64,000 nt of DNA from Archilochus colubris. Taxonomy: Eukaryota > Chordata > Aves > Apodiformes > Trochilidae. The position numbers and the translations under genes are program-made. Positions 47,201-59,400 of this stretch are shown here, in pieces (position 1 is the stretch's first letter; each line of letters opens with the position of its first letter). The notes beneath the pieces are model-generated. The model was given only the letters and a program-made list of their open reading frames with translations. It searched no databases and was not told the origin of the DNA. The stretch is from the NCBI GenBank assembly GCA_023079485.1, contig CM041089.1, forward strand, positions 16,507,160-16,571,159, written 5' to 3'.

Positions 47201-48270
47201 AGGTCTGCAGAGTGACTGGCTTGGAGGAAGCCTTTGGGCAGGGAGAAGATGTGTGCTTTTCTTTTTTCATTCTAGCACAAAGACAGGGGACTTCTAGGAA
47301 GTCATTTTAGTAGAAGAGAGATGCTGATGCCTGAGCTCTTAACTTTGGATCTATCCACAAACCAGTCCAGTAGCCTTAATCCTCCATTTCTGATTTAATT
47401 GGAGTTTCCAGAGGATCCTGTTTGCTTGGGCAGGGGGCTGTGCTGTGTGGCACTGGGCAGGTAAACAGGGAGAAGGAGGCAGCAGCATGTGGTGTGGACC
47501 AGTCTGGACCAGTACATCTGTCACCTCTGCTGCTGGCCAGCCCCCTGTCCTTGTCCCTCTGGTGACTGACCTCTCACTGTCACTCCTTGGCAGAGGAGAC
47601 CAGGGCAGTTCACTGATGCCTGCCTGGTGGGATGGCATGAAAAAACCCTTTCCAAGGCCATGTGCAGGCTGGGAGCTTGTTATCACTGCTGTGCTCTTTG
47701 CTTTGTGATAGGGATTTACAGAAAAAAAAAATAAAAGAAGGCGTTTCAGGGACAGGATGTGTCAGAGGGAATTTGGGTGCTGCTCCTTTGCCACAGATTC
47801 AGAGCAGGACCTTGGATAAGCAGTAAGATGTCTGTCTCTGACCCTGTCCCCTGCAATCCAAAAGGAACAGTGGTACTTCCAGGGTTTGGGCACATCCAGG
47901 CAATAGCAATGGCAGCAGAAGGTAGGATTGGATGGAGAAATGGGCTCTCCTTCTGGGTGCTTCATCTTCCTTACTCATTTCGTGTTGGCTTTCTCAAGGA
48001 TGGGGATAGTTTCCTTTTCCATACCCTGGGTAAGCTGAGCTCTTCTCTCTAAGGCAAGAGGAGCAGTTGCTGGTTCATCTGATCCTTTGGGGGCAGCTGT
48101 TGGTTATGAAGGTTATTTTCTAAGGTAGTGGTTCTTTAAAGGACATAAACCACACTGGCCTGACCCCCTTCGCCCCCTTCCTAGAATCATCCTGCTCTCT
48201 TTGTTAGCAGCTAAATGTCTCTGTGACCTGAGCAGCTGTTATCTTTTTGATGCCTTTTTTTTTTTTTTTT
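44216..48270. other. Presumed SLC25A22 intron 1, no gene seen
   Basis: Unique-looking DNA with GT/T-rich low-complexity at 45,375-45,485 and a small TATATAAGG-type cluster at 45,800-45,852. Open frames are short and none has splice or homology support. Confidence 0.45.
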
Positions 48271-48275
48271 GACAG

Positions 48276-48356
48276 AAGCTTTACAACGTGTCCCACTCTG
48301 ATTCTTCCAAACTGATGGAGAGCTTGAAGGAAGTCACTCAGATACTGAAGCAATAA
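48276..48356 (+). other. Exon-like open segment of unknown origin
   Basis: A run of 20 T followed by GACAG makes a strong acceptor. The next 27 codons in phase 0 read KLYNVSHSDSSKLMESLKEV, then TQILKQ and TAA. The composition looks protein-like, with an amphipathic C-terminal half, unlike nearby random frames. I could not find a convincing partner exon: a possible upstream segment at 47,828-47,921 has the wrong phase. I do not recognise the peptide. It could be a terminal exon of an unannotated transcript, an alternative SLC25A22 leader exon, or chance. Confidence 0.25.
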
Positions 48357-48469
48357 GCACTTTAGAAATGCCAGGCACTACATCAACACCTAAACTCAGA
48401 GCCACCTAAACTCTGGAACAGGGGTGATTGACAGAAATACTTGAACAGATGGTATGAATTTGGCTTTGG

Positions 48470-48835
48470 AAAGGGGGGAAGAAATAGCAGGCAGTGCTGA
48501 GCTGTGTGTGGGCTGTTGTACAGCTGGTGATCCCTGGTTGGGATCTTCTGGGATAGAGGCTGGAGAGCTGTTGTGCATTCCTGGTTGGGATCCTGTGGGA
48601 TGGAGGCTGGAAAGTTGTTGTAGAGCTGGTGATCCCTGGTTGGGATCAGCTCTGGGATAGAGGCTGGAGAGCTGGTGATCCCTGGTTGGGATCAGCTCTG
48701 GGATAGATGCTGGAGGGCTGTTGTACAGCTGGTGATCCCTGGTTGGGATTCTGTGGGATGGAGGCTGGAGAGCTGGTGATCCCTGTTGGCATCAGCTGTG
48801 GGATGGAGGCTGGAGAGCTGGTGATCCCTTTCCTG
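48470..48835 (+). repeat. ~50-60-bp-unit minisatellite
   Basis: Repeated units built from GGTGATCCCTGGTTGGGATC plus CTGGGATAGAGGCTGGAGAG, with variable middle parts, six or seven copies. It lies about 110 bp after the exon-like segment at 48,276-48,356. Confidence 0.9.
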
Positions 48836-51220
48836 ACATTCAGGTGAGGCTGTAGGAAAGCCAGGGTGTGATCTGACCCTGGGCTGTCTCACAGAGTGCT
48901 GAGGTCACCTGCACCTGTGGCAGTGTAAATTCAGGTGCTCTGAAGCTAGGAGCAACCAGATCAGTCATGGCAAAGGGATGTGGTGTCAGACCTGCTGCTA
49001 GCCTGAAAGGACACAGCGGGGAGGGGGTTTATCTGTCAGTCAGAGCCCCTCGTGCAGGGCAGGATGCTGTGGCCATCCTCCCCTCTGCCTCTCCCATAAT
49101 GAGCTTACTGCTCACACAGGGATGTTTCCCAAAATGGTCCCAGACCTGGGGCCCTGACACCCCCTGGCAGCAGCAGTGCTGAACCCCTCTGGTGTGGGCT
49201 CAGCTGTGGCACAGGCAGTTCCACATCAGTAGCCACAGGGCTATCAGGTCCCTGCCTTGCCAAACCACTGCTGGCCTCCCAGCTCTGTGCCTCTTGGGGT
49301 GCTGGGACACATCTGAGCATCGTGGTTCCTGCCAGGCTCTCCTGGGACAGACAGTCCTGGTTGGGAGGTGGGGAGCAGGGCTGTAAGGTGTGCTTCAGGT
49401 GTGGCTGTTCCTCTTGGGGTTTTTTGGGGTTTTTTTGGGGTGTGCTTTTTGTTTGTTTGTTGGTTGGTTATTTGTTTGGGTTTTTTGTTTTTGCTTTCTT
49501 TTTTTTTTTTTGTTTTTTTTTTGTTTTGTTTTGTTCTCTTTTTTTATTTTGTTTCTTTGCCTCTTTTTTGTTTATTGGTTGGTTCTTTTTACTTTCAACT
49601 TTCTGAAGAGAGGCCTAATTTCAAGGCAATGCAAGATGAGTCACTTTACTGAGGAGGCTGAATGTGTCAGGCAAATTCTTGTGGCTACATCTGCCTGGGA
49701 GCAGCACTGCACTGCCCATGCAGATTAACCAGGTAAGGTACTTAATATCCACAAAGTGACTTCCCAGCTTTGACTTCTCTTCTTTCCTCTCACTCTTTTT
49801 CCATTCCCGTGTCAGTCATCTCCTCCTGCTCTGTCTGGCTGAGCAGGACTGGATGTGTTCTCATGTGCCTGCAGCCTCCCAAGTGTACTGCATCCTCCTG
49901 GGAATACTGGGAACACCTTTCAGCACCTGGAGTGAGCAGGGGGCTGTGGATGAGTTGCAATCCCCGTGACAATTCCTCTGCTTGTCCCAGAGCAGGAGTT
50001 TCCCTGGAGGAGCTGCCAGCCTCTTCAGGACCAACATCCCCCATGTGGGGCTGCTGAGCTGCTCCGTGAGCAAACGTTTGGCTGGGATCTCAGCAGCTTG
50101 GTGATAAGCAAAAGAGAAGTGGTGTTTGTGATGCAGAAGCAGAGCAGGTGCATTCATGGACCCCAAGAGCAGCAGTGTCCCGTGTTGCCATCCCTCTGGC
50201 TGGGAAGCCAGGAACATTGCCTAGCATGGCATTTACCTGGCATTTCTTCTGCTGTACTGGGAGCATGAGTAAAATTTTGCCTGCGGCGCTGGGAGGTGAT
50301 GAGAGAATCTTCCTTTCTCAGGAAGGGCTCTACCTGCTGTTGCCAGGTGTTCTGGAGGCAGGGAGCTGGATTTTTGTTATGCTGCTTTCTGTGTGTCTGG
50401 GCTCTCGTGCAAGGAGCAGCTGAAATGCAGTCGTGGCTCCAGTGAGCAGCTGAGCCTGCAGCCCCCTTGGTCACTGCAGGATGCTCCTGCTCCCTGCTGC
50501 TCTGCCACCTTGCCTTAGCAAGGTCACCAGAGGGTGACCCAGGAGGGTTTACATCCTTCCAGACCCTGCTGTGATATTTTAGGATTGACACCCACGTGGG
50601 CTGCTGGCTCTCTTGGAGCACAGTGGCTTTGCCACAGGGGCTTGCTGGGGTTTGCTGGGTACATGGCTGTTCCAGCCAGGCTCAGGCAGTGCCTCTCTGA
50701 GTGACACCCATCACTTGATGTGTAGCTTAAATCATTTTTTTTTGTGTTTACATTTAAAAATGCTAATTTTTAAATAATGTTTAAAAATAATTTTGTTCAG
50801 GGTCCAGAAGCCCTTATCTCCCAGGCCTCCCTGGAAAGGTTCTTGTTCTATTTTATTGCTGTTTATTGGGGATTTTTTTGGTGCTCTTATTTTGGGGTGG
50901 GGGGCTCAGGGGGTCCCTCCTGCCGAGCTCAGTGGAGCTCACACCGCAGCCGAGCTGTCCTAGCCTGACCTGGGGGACATGAGGAGATGTGGCAGGATGC
51001 TGGGGACCCACACCCCCCAGGGTGCTGCTCGGGAGGTGCCAGAAGGGTGCGGGAGGGAGCGGGGCTGCCCGGAGGGGTGCGGGCTGAGCGGGCTCAGGGG
51101 CTGCGGTGCCTGGGACGGACACCGAGGTGGGAAGGGACGATCCGGCTGGAGAGCAGATCCAGTTGCTGTGGCGTCCCTGAAGGACTGGGAGACCGGGACA
51201 GGGTGCCCGTAGCGCTTGGA
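48836..51220. other. Presumed intron, no gene seen
   Basis: Contains a T/G-rich low-complexity stretch at 49,418-49,592 and a moderately GC-rich patch from about 50,900. No exon with splice and frame support was found. Confidence 0.45.
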
Positions 51221-51229
51221 GCCTCAGCC

Positions 51230-51600
51230 CTGTGCGGTGTCACCCCGTGTGTCACCCCGGCTGGTGTCACCCCGGGCGGTGTCAGCTCGTGTGTCACCCC
51301 GGGCGGTGTTACCCTGGGCGGTGTCAGCCCAGGCGGTGTAAGCTCATGTGTCATCCCATGCAGTGTCATCCCGTGCGGTGTCACCCCGTGCGGTATCACC
51401 CCGGCTGGTGTCACCCCGTGCGGTGTCACCCCGGCTGGTGTCACCCTGTGCGGTGTCAGCCCGTCCGGTGTCACCCTGGCTGTTGTTACTCCGTGCGGTG
51501 TCACCTCGGGTGTCACCCTGTGCAGTGTCTGCCCCGTGCGGTGTCACCCCGGCTGGTGTCACCCCCTGCGGTGTCAGCCCGTGCGGTGTCACCCCGGGTG
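51230..51600 (+). repeat. 15-bp-unit minisatellite (GGTGTCACCCC)n
   Basis: About 24 tandem units of CGGTGTCACCCCGTG and variants (GGCTG, GGGCG, AGCCC). The unit length is a multiple of three, so all frames on both strands remain open and read as pentapeptide repeats such as CGVTP. The composition is CpG-rich and likely methylated and unstable. It is not a CRISPR array: there are no unique spacers and the genome is eukaryotic. Confidence 0.95.
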
Positions 51601-51862
51601 CTTCCCGCTCCTGTTGTGAAAGAGCCCGGCTCTGCCCAGCCTGCCCTTTGCCCTCAGGGCACCCGGGGCTTGTCTGAGTTAATGTAATTAGCACACGCCT
51701 TATTAGCTCACTAAGGCACAAAGAGCCCGGGTGTTTCTGTAGCCAGGTTAAGCAGCCCCTATTAATTTAATAACCGTGTCCGCAGTGCGTGGCAACAGTC
51801 ACGGGCTGCGTGGTGAGTCAGGAGCAGCCGGGGGCAGGGAATGTGGGCAAGGTGTGGATGGA

Positions 51863-51885
51863 TGTGTGTGTGTGTGTGTGTCTGT

Positions 51886-51917
<32 letters not shown>

Positions 51918-52022
51918 CTGTGTGTATGTGTATGTGTGTCTGTGTGTCTGAGTGTGTATGTGTGTGTGTATGTGTGTGTCTGTCTGTCTGTGTCTGTATG
52001 TATATGTGTGTGTGTGTGTGTA
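51863..52022 (+). repeat. (TG)n microsatellite, interrupted
   Basis: About 160 bp of TG repeats interrupted by TC and TA dinucleotides. The alternating purine-pyrimidine sequence could adopt Z-DNA. It lies 260 bp from the 15-bp minisatellite. Confidence 0.95.
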
Positions 52023-52417
52023 CTTCTCTGGTGTGTTCTGTGTGATTAAGGAGCAGAGCTGTGAAGGGAATGAGCAGCAGGCACCGTAGATGGGGGGAAG
52101 TGTTCAGTGCAGATTCACCCAATAATCACAACCCTGGATATTTCCTCTGCTCTGCACCGTGGTTAGGAACTCATCTACAGGATGAATCAGCATTGTATGA
52201 CACAGGCTGAGAGGCAGGAACAGGCAGAAATCAACTGTGCAGCCTGAGCCTGAACTCAATCCTCATGAAGGAGGCACTGAGGAACTTGGCTTCATTGTCT
52301 GCCCTGTTCCCCCTGGGGGAATCTTGGGGCAGAGGAAGTGACTGATCCTAACTGGGACTGTCAAAGGGAAGGATCCAGGAAAGTCTGGGGCCATCCGTTT
52401 TCCTGGATTGGGAGAAT

Positions 52418-53010
52418 TATCATAGAATCACAGAATGGGCTGGGTTGGAAGGGACCTCAGAGATCACCAAGTCCAACCCTTGATCCACTCCCCCCGTGGT
52501 TCCCAGCCCATGGCACTCAGTGCCACATCCAGGCTCTTTGGAAAGATCTCCAGACACGGAGAATCCACTACTTCCCTGGGCAGCCCATTCCAATGCCTGA
52601 TCACCCTCTCCAGAAAGAAATTCTTTCTCATCTCCAACCTAAACCTCCCTGGCACAACTTGAGACCCTGCCCTCTTGTCTTGCTGAGAGTTGCCTGGGAA
52701 AAGAGCCCAACCCCCCCCTGGCTCCAACCTCCTTTCAGGGAGTTGGAGAGAGTGATGAGGTCTCCCCTGAGCCTCCTCTTCTCCAGCCTCAACACCCCCA
52801 GCTCCCTCAGCCCTTCCTCACAGCAATTCTGCTGGATCCCTTCACAGCCTCCTTGCTCTTCTCTGGACCTGCTCCAGCACCTCAAGCTCCTTCCTGAGGG
52901 GCTGAGGGGCCCAGAACTGGACACAGGACTCAAGCTGTGGCCTCCCCAGGGCTGAGCACAGGGGCAGAATCCCTTCCCTGGACCTGCTGGCCACGCTGTT
53001 CCTGAGCCAG
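52418..53010 (-). mobile_element. CR1 LINE, young copy
   Basis: Minus-strand CR1 3' end, nearly identical to the copies at 3,150 and 9,078, truncated at its 5' side within GGCTCAGGAACAGCGTGGCC (plus strand about 52,990-53,010). The adjoining 270 bp is CR1 in the opposite orientation. Confidence 0.93.
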
Positions 53011-53280
53011 GTGATTATGGGATGAATCTTCCTGGGTGCTCTCACATGCAGCATCTGATTGGGAAAAGCCAGCACAGGTTTCCCAGGGGCAAATGGTGCT
53101 TGTCAGACTTGGTTGCCTTCTCCAGCAAAGTCACCTCCTGGGTTGGTGTGGGCTGGGAAGGGGGCATTGTCTGCCTGGGTTTCCCAAAGGCTTTTCTGAT
53201 GTTTACTCAGAGCCTCCTCCTGGAGAAACTCGTGTGGTATGGTCTAGACAAATGGTTCCTAGGGAACCTTGGATGAAGGG
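53011..53280 (+). mobile_element. CR1 RT-region fragment in opposite orientation
   Basis: The plus strand carries CR1 ORF2-like sequence: AAGCCAGCACAGGTTTCCCA, then GTCTGCCTGGGTTTCCCAAA and CATCCTCCTGGAGAAACT-like text (here CCTCCTCCTGGAGAAACTC). It abuts the minus-strand CR1 with no gap. It corresponds to a part of the element lying upstream of where the neighbour is truncated, so it may be an inverted 5' portion of the same insertion or an older element. Confidence 0.7.
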
Positions 53281-53289
53281 TGGAGGTGG

Positions 53290-53348
53290 TGTTTTTTTAT
53301 TTTTTAAATTTAATTTATTTTTATTATTATTATTTGTTTATTAGTTTA

Positions 53349-53406
<58 letters not shown>
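53290..53406 (+). repeat. (TTA)n microsatellite with AT-rich flank
   Basis: About 20 ATT units at 53,347-53,406 preceded by T-rich sequence. It follows directly after the inverted CR1 fragment. Confidence 0.95.
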
Positions 53407-53407
<1 letters not shown>

Positions 53408-53409
53408 TT

Positions 53410-56400
53410 TCCCCTCTTTTTCTTTTCTCTGGAAGGGACACTTCTTGGCATGGCTTGAGAGCCATTCTGTGCAGGATCAGGGTGTGTTTTCCAAGCCAGC
53501 TTTTTTAGCCAGTAAAATTTTTTTCCCCCTCTTCCCTCTGTTCACTGTCTTGGATGAGTTTGGACAAGGAAGGAGCCACCTTGATGCTGTGGAGTTTACC
53601 CCAAGAGTTTTGTTGGTCTTCCCCACGTGCTGCTGACTCAGCAGGGCCCTTGCTGGCTGCTGGGCTGGAAGGGATGGAGCTCAATTTATAGCTCTGGAGT
53701 AGCTATTTTGGGCTATTTCTGGCACATCTCTTGTTCAACATCTGCCTGGGGGGAGTATAATGAAGGGGAAATAAACTTGGATTTGTGGGTTATTTTTTCT
53801 TTTTCAAATTAATAAGAATTTGTATTCCCCTCCCCTGCCTTTCAAGGTGAAGAAACCTTGTTTGGGGCTGCACTCAACATTCTGAGAAAAACCTTCCTCA
53901 TCTTATGGGTGACCACAACAGTCAGTCCTTGACACAGCTGCCACCAAGGTCTCCAACTTCTGGGCCATCATCAGGGTCCTGTAGGTCTTGAGCTGCCTCA
54001 TGTCCATGCTGCACATCTCCTGCTGCTCCTCAGGCAGAACCCCCAGGTCCTGGCAAGGGATGCTCAGTGGGCACAGCCCTGACCTGCTCTGCCAGTCCTT
54101 CCCCTCTGCAGACTCAGGTTTGGCTGCAGTGAGCCTGGACTGTCCCAGGAGGATGCATTTCAAATAGGAACAGCTCTGTGGGTGTTTTTGTCCTGAAAAA
54201 AATGCTTATTCCTCCCAGCAGGGCCACTGGTGTCCTCCTTTCAGAGGAAATCTGTTTGCTGAGAGCCAGGAGCTCTGGTTTGTTGCTGGTGGGTAATGAA
54301 TGGTCCCTTTCATGACCCAGGATCTACAAAGAGAGAGCTGGAATCCAGTCCTCTCCTTCTTTTGAGCTTCTTGGTTGGTTCTTTTTAGTTACTGCTTTGT
54401 ACATGGTGATTATTTTAGACTGGGATGGGAGAACATTTCCTTTCTACTCTGCTGGTCTCTTGGCAAAGCACCCAAGAGAAGAATTTACAGTATTTAATTT
54501 TTCAGTGGTAAATCCTTCTAGATCAAAGAGTTGGTCTGTCTGGCACTGCTCTGGCTCTGCCTTTTCTCAACCACCACAGATAATTGAAGAGGAAACGCTG
54601 AATTTATGTCCTTGATTGTTTTCCCAGTGCTGTCTCCCATCCACCAGACTCCCAACTTCTCAGCAAAGCTGTCCTCTTTCTCCAGCTAATGCTGCATGTC
54701 TCTGAAGCTGCAATTTCATGAAAACTGGTCTGGAGAACTGGTCAGGAGGAAGAATTCAAATAGAATTAGCCTTGTAGCAGTTCAGTGTGTGACTACATGA
54801 TTTCTCAAGTGGCACTTGGCAAGGGCATCACTGGCAATAGGCACCCAGAGATGCCCAAGCTGCAAACTTGTACACCAGCCTGATCACACCTGGGCAGTGT
54901 TACTGTTCCTCAGGTACCCTCTGCTGCTTACTGTTCACTCCAGCTGCAAAATAAGGTAGGCATTATAACCTTAAATACCCTTTTTTCTCTAGAACTTGCC
55001 ACATATCTATAGTTCATTATCTTTGCATATGGATTAGTTGTTCTGTTGCTCTGTGTTGCAGATCCCTTTGAATTGGCACAGGAACTTGCAGGTCTCTTAC
55101 AGATGAAAGGCAGGAGCCCACCACTATTTTCAAGGAAAATGCTGGGCCTGAATTTTTTGCTAGGGATGTGCTCTGATTTTGTATCACCTCATCACCCAGG
55201 ATTTTATGGTGTGTGATGTATGGGAAGGGTTTTTGGCCCTCTGGCTCCTGTGTCATTTGGTCTCTGTTTCTGTAGAAGCCTTGGAGAGCCAAGACTGTTT
55301 CCCTTTGAGCATAAGTGGTTTTCCATAATTTAGAGGCTTGTTTCTTTTGTCCTGAGTATTCAGAGGAGTGAGAGGGGGGAAGGCTTTGAACGTGTTTGAT
55401 GTGGCAGAGCAGAGGAGCCAGGTCTCCTGAGACTCATCCTCTAGATCCCATTGCCTTTTTGAGGACTTGGAGAGGAAGCAGGTTGGGATGGGAAGAGCCC
55501 AACAGCTCTTTGCTGTTGGGAGCAAACAGTTCTTTGCTCCCAGGAGAGCTGTTTGCACTTCAGTCCCATTGCCTCTCCTGTGAGAGGAGCCACTGCTCCT
55601 GTGTGCTGCAGGGCTGGTACCCAAGCCCCACTTCACGATGAGCATCCACTGTTTGGCTCTCAATGCCCAGCTTCCCAGGACATGCAAAGTCCCAGGGTGG
55701 ATCTGGCATTTGTTCAGATAGGCACAGGCTGCTCCTCAGGTGTTTGACTTGACTGCAGATGGTTTGGCTGCTCTGAGCAAAGCTTCCTACCCAGCAGAAG
55801 TGGGATGTGCTCTGGTGACTGGAGTGTCAGCTGGTATCAGGGCTTAGGAACTGGACCGAGCTTACTGAGCTATCCTGGAGCAGAGTTGAGGGGCAGGAAA
55901 ATCTGTCTGATCATGTGGATGCAAGGAGAGTCTTCCATGTAACTCCCCCTGCTAAGCCATAGGGCAAACAGCCCCAGCACCAACCTAAGCAAGCTGCTAG
56001 CTGGCCTGGAGAAGCTCTCCATGTCAGGAAGACATTTGTCTTGCTGCTCAGAGTGCCTTTTGGAGGTCTTTTTCCAAGCCTTGATGCTCACAGAGGTAAT
56101 GGACAATGCCTCTTGTCTTCCTGCTTAAAGTTTCTCAGCAAAGCTGCCTGGCAGTGCTGGGGGTGGGCAGCCAGGTTGGTGTTTGTTCCCAGCAGGATGG
56201 AGAGTCTGAAACTGTGTGTGTGTTGTTCCTGCTGCCCTGAGGCAGGAGGATCCTCACCTCCTTCCCTGCTCTTTTGTCCCTTTCCTTTCCAGTAATACCT
56301 GCTGCTCCACTCCAGTCCCTGCTCTGGGGCTGGCAGCCAGGTTGGGTTTTCCCAGTGTGGCTGAGGCCAGGCAGGCAGAGGGACTGCTGCTACATGCAGG

Positions 56401-59400
56401 GAATTTTCTTTCTGGTGCTTTTGGTGAGTCCTTTGCCTTGCATTGAGGCAGGATCTGGAGATCTGGAGATAGAGAGCACTGCCTGCAGCCCATGGTGGGA
56501 CTCCTGTCCCTGCGAGGTGGCATCTGGACCAGCTCTGAAGGAGCTGGAGTGCTGAGTCCTCTCCCTCCTGGAGATTGGTGGGGATGGCTCCATTTCCAGG
56601 CCCATTCTCTGCTGTCTCTGGTTCGTCTTGCCCTTTGTGAAGGCGAATGAGGCCTCTGAATTTCCTGTAATCCCAATAAATCCTGGGGGAGGCGGTAGGA
56701 ACAAGACTGTGCATGCAGGAGGAATAAAGGGCATTGCTGCAGCCCCAGGGGCTGGCAGGGTTGTCCCCTGTGACACTTCGCTATGGCCCTCTGGTGGCTC
56801 CTCTCGTGTTGAAACATGATGAGTGAGTGCTGGTCCAGATGGTTAAAGGATGTGGTGGGCAAATACCTCTGCTAAGATGTTGATCTATTTTTGTTCCTGG
56901 CTTGTTTTTTCCTAAGCTGGAACGTTGTTATGGGAGCAGTGTGTTCCTCAGGCACCCCCAGATGGTTGGGAATCCTTCCTGAAGCTAAAGGGCACTGACA
57001 GAGCTGGAATGAGAGCTCAGGAGCCTTTGCTGCTCATCAGGAGTTTTCATCCTCCTTCTCCCCTTTGTGGGCATCCAGTGAAGTCTATACTGTCACCTGT
57101 GTTGGTGACATCTTTATAACATCCCTTGGGACAATGCTGCACTGCCAGGGAACTTGCCTGTTTCTTTGTGACAGTGGGAGACGTTTTGAGGCATTCTTCT
57201 TCTATTATCACAAGGTCTCAGAGCACGGAGAAGCTAAGGTCCCAGGTCCCAGGGGCAATGTTTGCCTGGTGTTGTGCCAGAGTGCCAGCACCAGTGTCTG
57301 GGCTGCCCACGGGCACCTGGAGGGTGCTGGGAGACACCTATCCCAAGGAGCCTGCAGGAGGGAAGCTGCAGGAGGTGCAGGGAGGGCTGGAGGGACTGCA
57401 GGAGCTCAGGGTTCTTGCAGTGCCCCGGTGAGGAGTGAGCATCCTGTGTGCTGGGGCAGAGCATCCCTGCTGCTATGCAGTGAGCACTGAGTGAGCCTGT
57501 CCCCAGGCACCTCTTTTGTCACCTGAGGCTGTGGGTTTGGCACTTGCAGAGCCCCAAGTGCTGCCTGAGGGGACAGGCACTGAGCAGAAGGCAGGCAGGT
57601 GGGTTTGCATCTGCAGCCTGGGGGAGCAAAACGGTCTGAAGGGGTTGTGCTGTCCCCCTGCACAGGTGAGAGGTGGCACTCTGTGGCAGTGGCACAGCAT
57701 CCACCACTGTGTTCCAGAGCCACTTGGTTTACTTGAGGACTAATGCCCTGGCTGGTGCTGCAAGGAAACTCGTGGCAATCTCTGCTTCTGAGAGTCTAAA
57801 GACAGAGATGAAACTGCCACAGATTCCCTCCATCCCAAAATGGTCCAGAGGGGGCCAGAGCCACATTGGCAGGTTCTCCCCAGGTGAGATTTCCTGGTGC
57901 CAGCTCCCTTGTGCACTTTGTGCTTGGTATAAATCCAGGAAGCAGCTTCTCTCGGGAGATAACTCCTTAAACCTTATCAGGGTGCTGGCAGCAAAATGTG
58001 GCAGGGTGTCCAGACCTTCAGATGCATTCACACAGTGAAGGGAAGTGATGTGCTGATCCCAGAGGATTTCTCCTCCTCTCCCAGCAGGTACTGGTTGCTG
58101 ATTGCTTCTGCCCACCCTTCCTCCCCTCCTTCTCTGGCTGGGTGAAGTCTCCTGGCTGTCCCCCCTGCACAGGGGGTGCTGGCACAGATTTGCTCCATCC
58201 TCTCACTCTCTGAGCCCTGCTCCTGGATGGTGGCTTCTCTGGCAATGGATTTGGCTGTTCTCAAGACAAACAGAAATATCTGGAAGGCAGTCAGTCCTCT
58301 CCTCCCTTTCTGCTGTTTATTTTTAAGTCAAGGTTGTAGTTCACCTCTTTGCTTTCAGTGACAGCTTCAGCACGTGCTGGCCTCCAGTTTTGTCCCATCC
58401 TTGTCTGAGCACTGCACAAATGTTTGTGCTGGCACAAAGGCAGAGGAGATGGGGAGCTGGCTTCCCCCTGCTGCAGTGCCTGCAGTCATTGCCCACAGGT
58501 CTCCTGTCCCAAGCACAGCCTGGATGCAGGGGGTGCAGCATGTCTGAGAGTGGCTGCAGAGGGGGGGGAGAGCTGAAGAGCTGGGAGGGGGCTGCTGGTA
58601 GGACTGGGAGCCCAGGGCTGGCTTGGAGGATGCTTTGTCAGCCTTACAGAGGGGGAGCAGGACAAGGAGGAGGAGGATGCTGAGGTGTTGGGACCTCCAG
58701 GGTCAGACTGTGAGCAGAGCAGTGGATGTGATGATAGAGGCAATGAGGTGAATGTGTGGTCAAAGAGGTGTGAGTAAGATTAAGGTGGTCCTTCTCTTGT
58801 GATATCTTGACTTGTGGAGCTGTTGGGTGCCTGTATTTCCATCCAAGGCTGCCAGCAGCATGCATGGTGTGGGCTCATTCTCTGGCAAACGCTTTTCCTT
58901 CAGGTGATCAGGCAAGAACCAGAGGTTAAAACTCCAGTGCTGTGCCCCAGGCTGATGGGGACTGGAGTAGGCAGAGGCTGGCTGTCCCTCCTGGAGGAAA
59001 CCTGAGCATCTGGGTAGTGTGGCAAGGCAGCAAAGCACCAGAGGCTGTGAGGAGTTGATAGATCCAGAGCTGGCTGGGTCTGCATTGTGGTGTCCCTCTG
59101 GAGCTGGATTTGAGGAGCTGGGAAAAGGAAGAGGCTGGGTAGAAGAGGCTCTTGGGCTGCCTGCATGGGGCAGTGTGAGCTTTGGGCCCTTTGCCTGGCA
59201 CGATTCCCTGTGCTGCAGTGTGTGTGTGGCTGTGAAACTGATTTGCTTGATAATTTTAAGAAATGGAGAGGGGGCATCCTGGTGTGCAAGTAATGAGGCA
59301 TTAATCCATGCCTAGCTGTGCTAACAGCACTCTAAGAGGGAATTAATCCCACATAATTCATCACTCTTGCAGCTCTCTTTAACTATGGGACGTTCAATTT

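Noticed and set aside
47828..47921. Possible upstream exon (MSVSDPVPCNPKGTVVLPG...) joining to 48276
   Set aside because: Its donor leaves phase 1, while the 48276 segment needs phase 0. Joining them gives an early stop.
51230..51600. CRISPR-like array of regular short repeats
   Set aside because: Contiguous 15-bp minisatellite without unique spacers, in a bird genome. There are no cas genes.
53903..54163. 86-codon minus-strand frame ending in an ATG-proximal start
   Set aside because: The peptide looks moderately protein-like, but there are no splice signals, no recognised homology and no supporting context.
57065..57490. 141-codon plus-strand frame
   Set aside because: No domain or splice support. 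Overlapping frames are equally open, as expected by chance.
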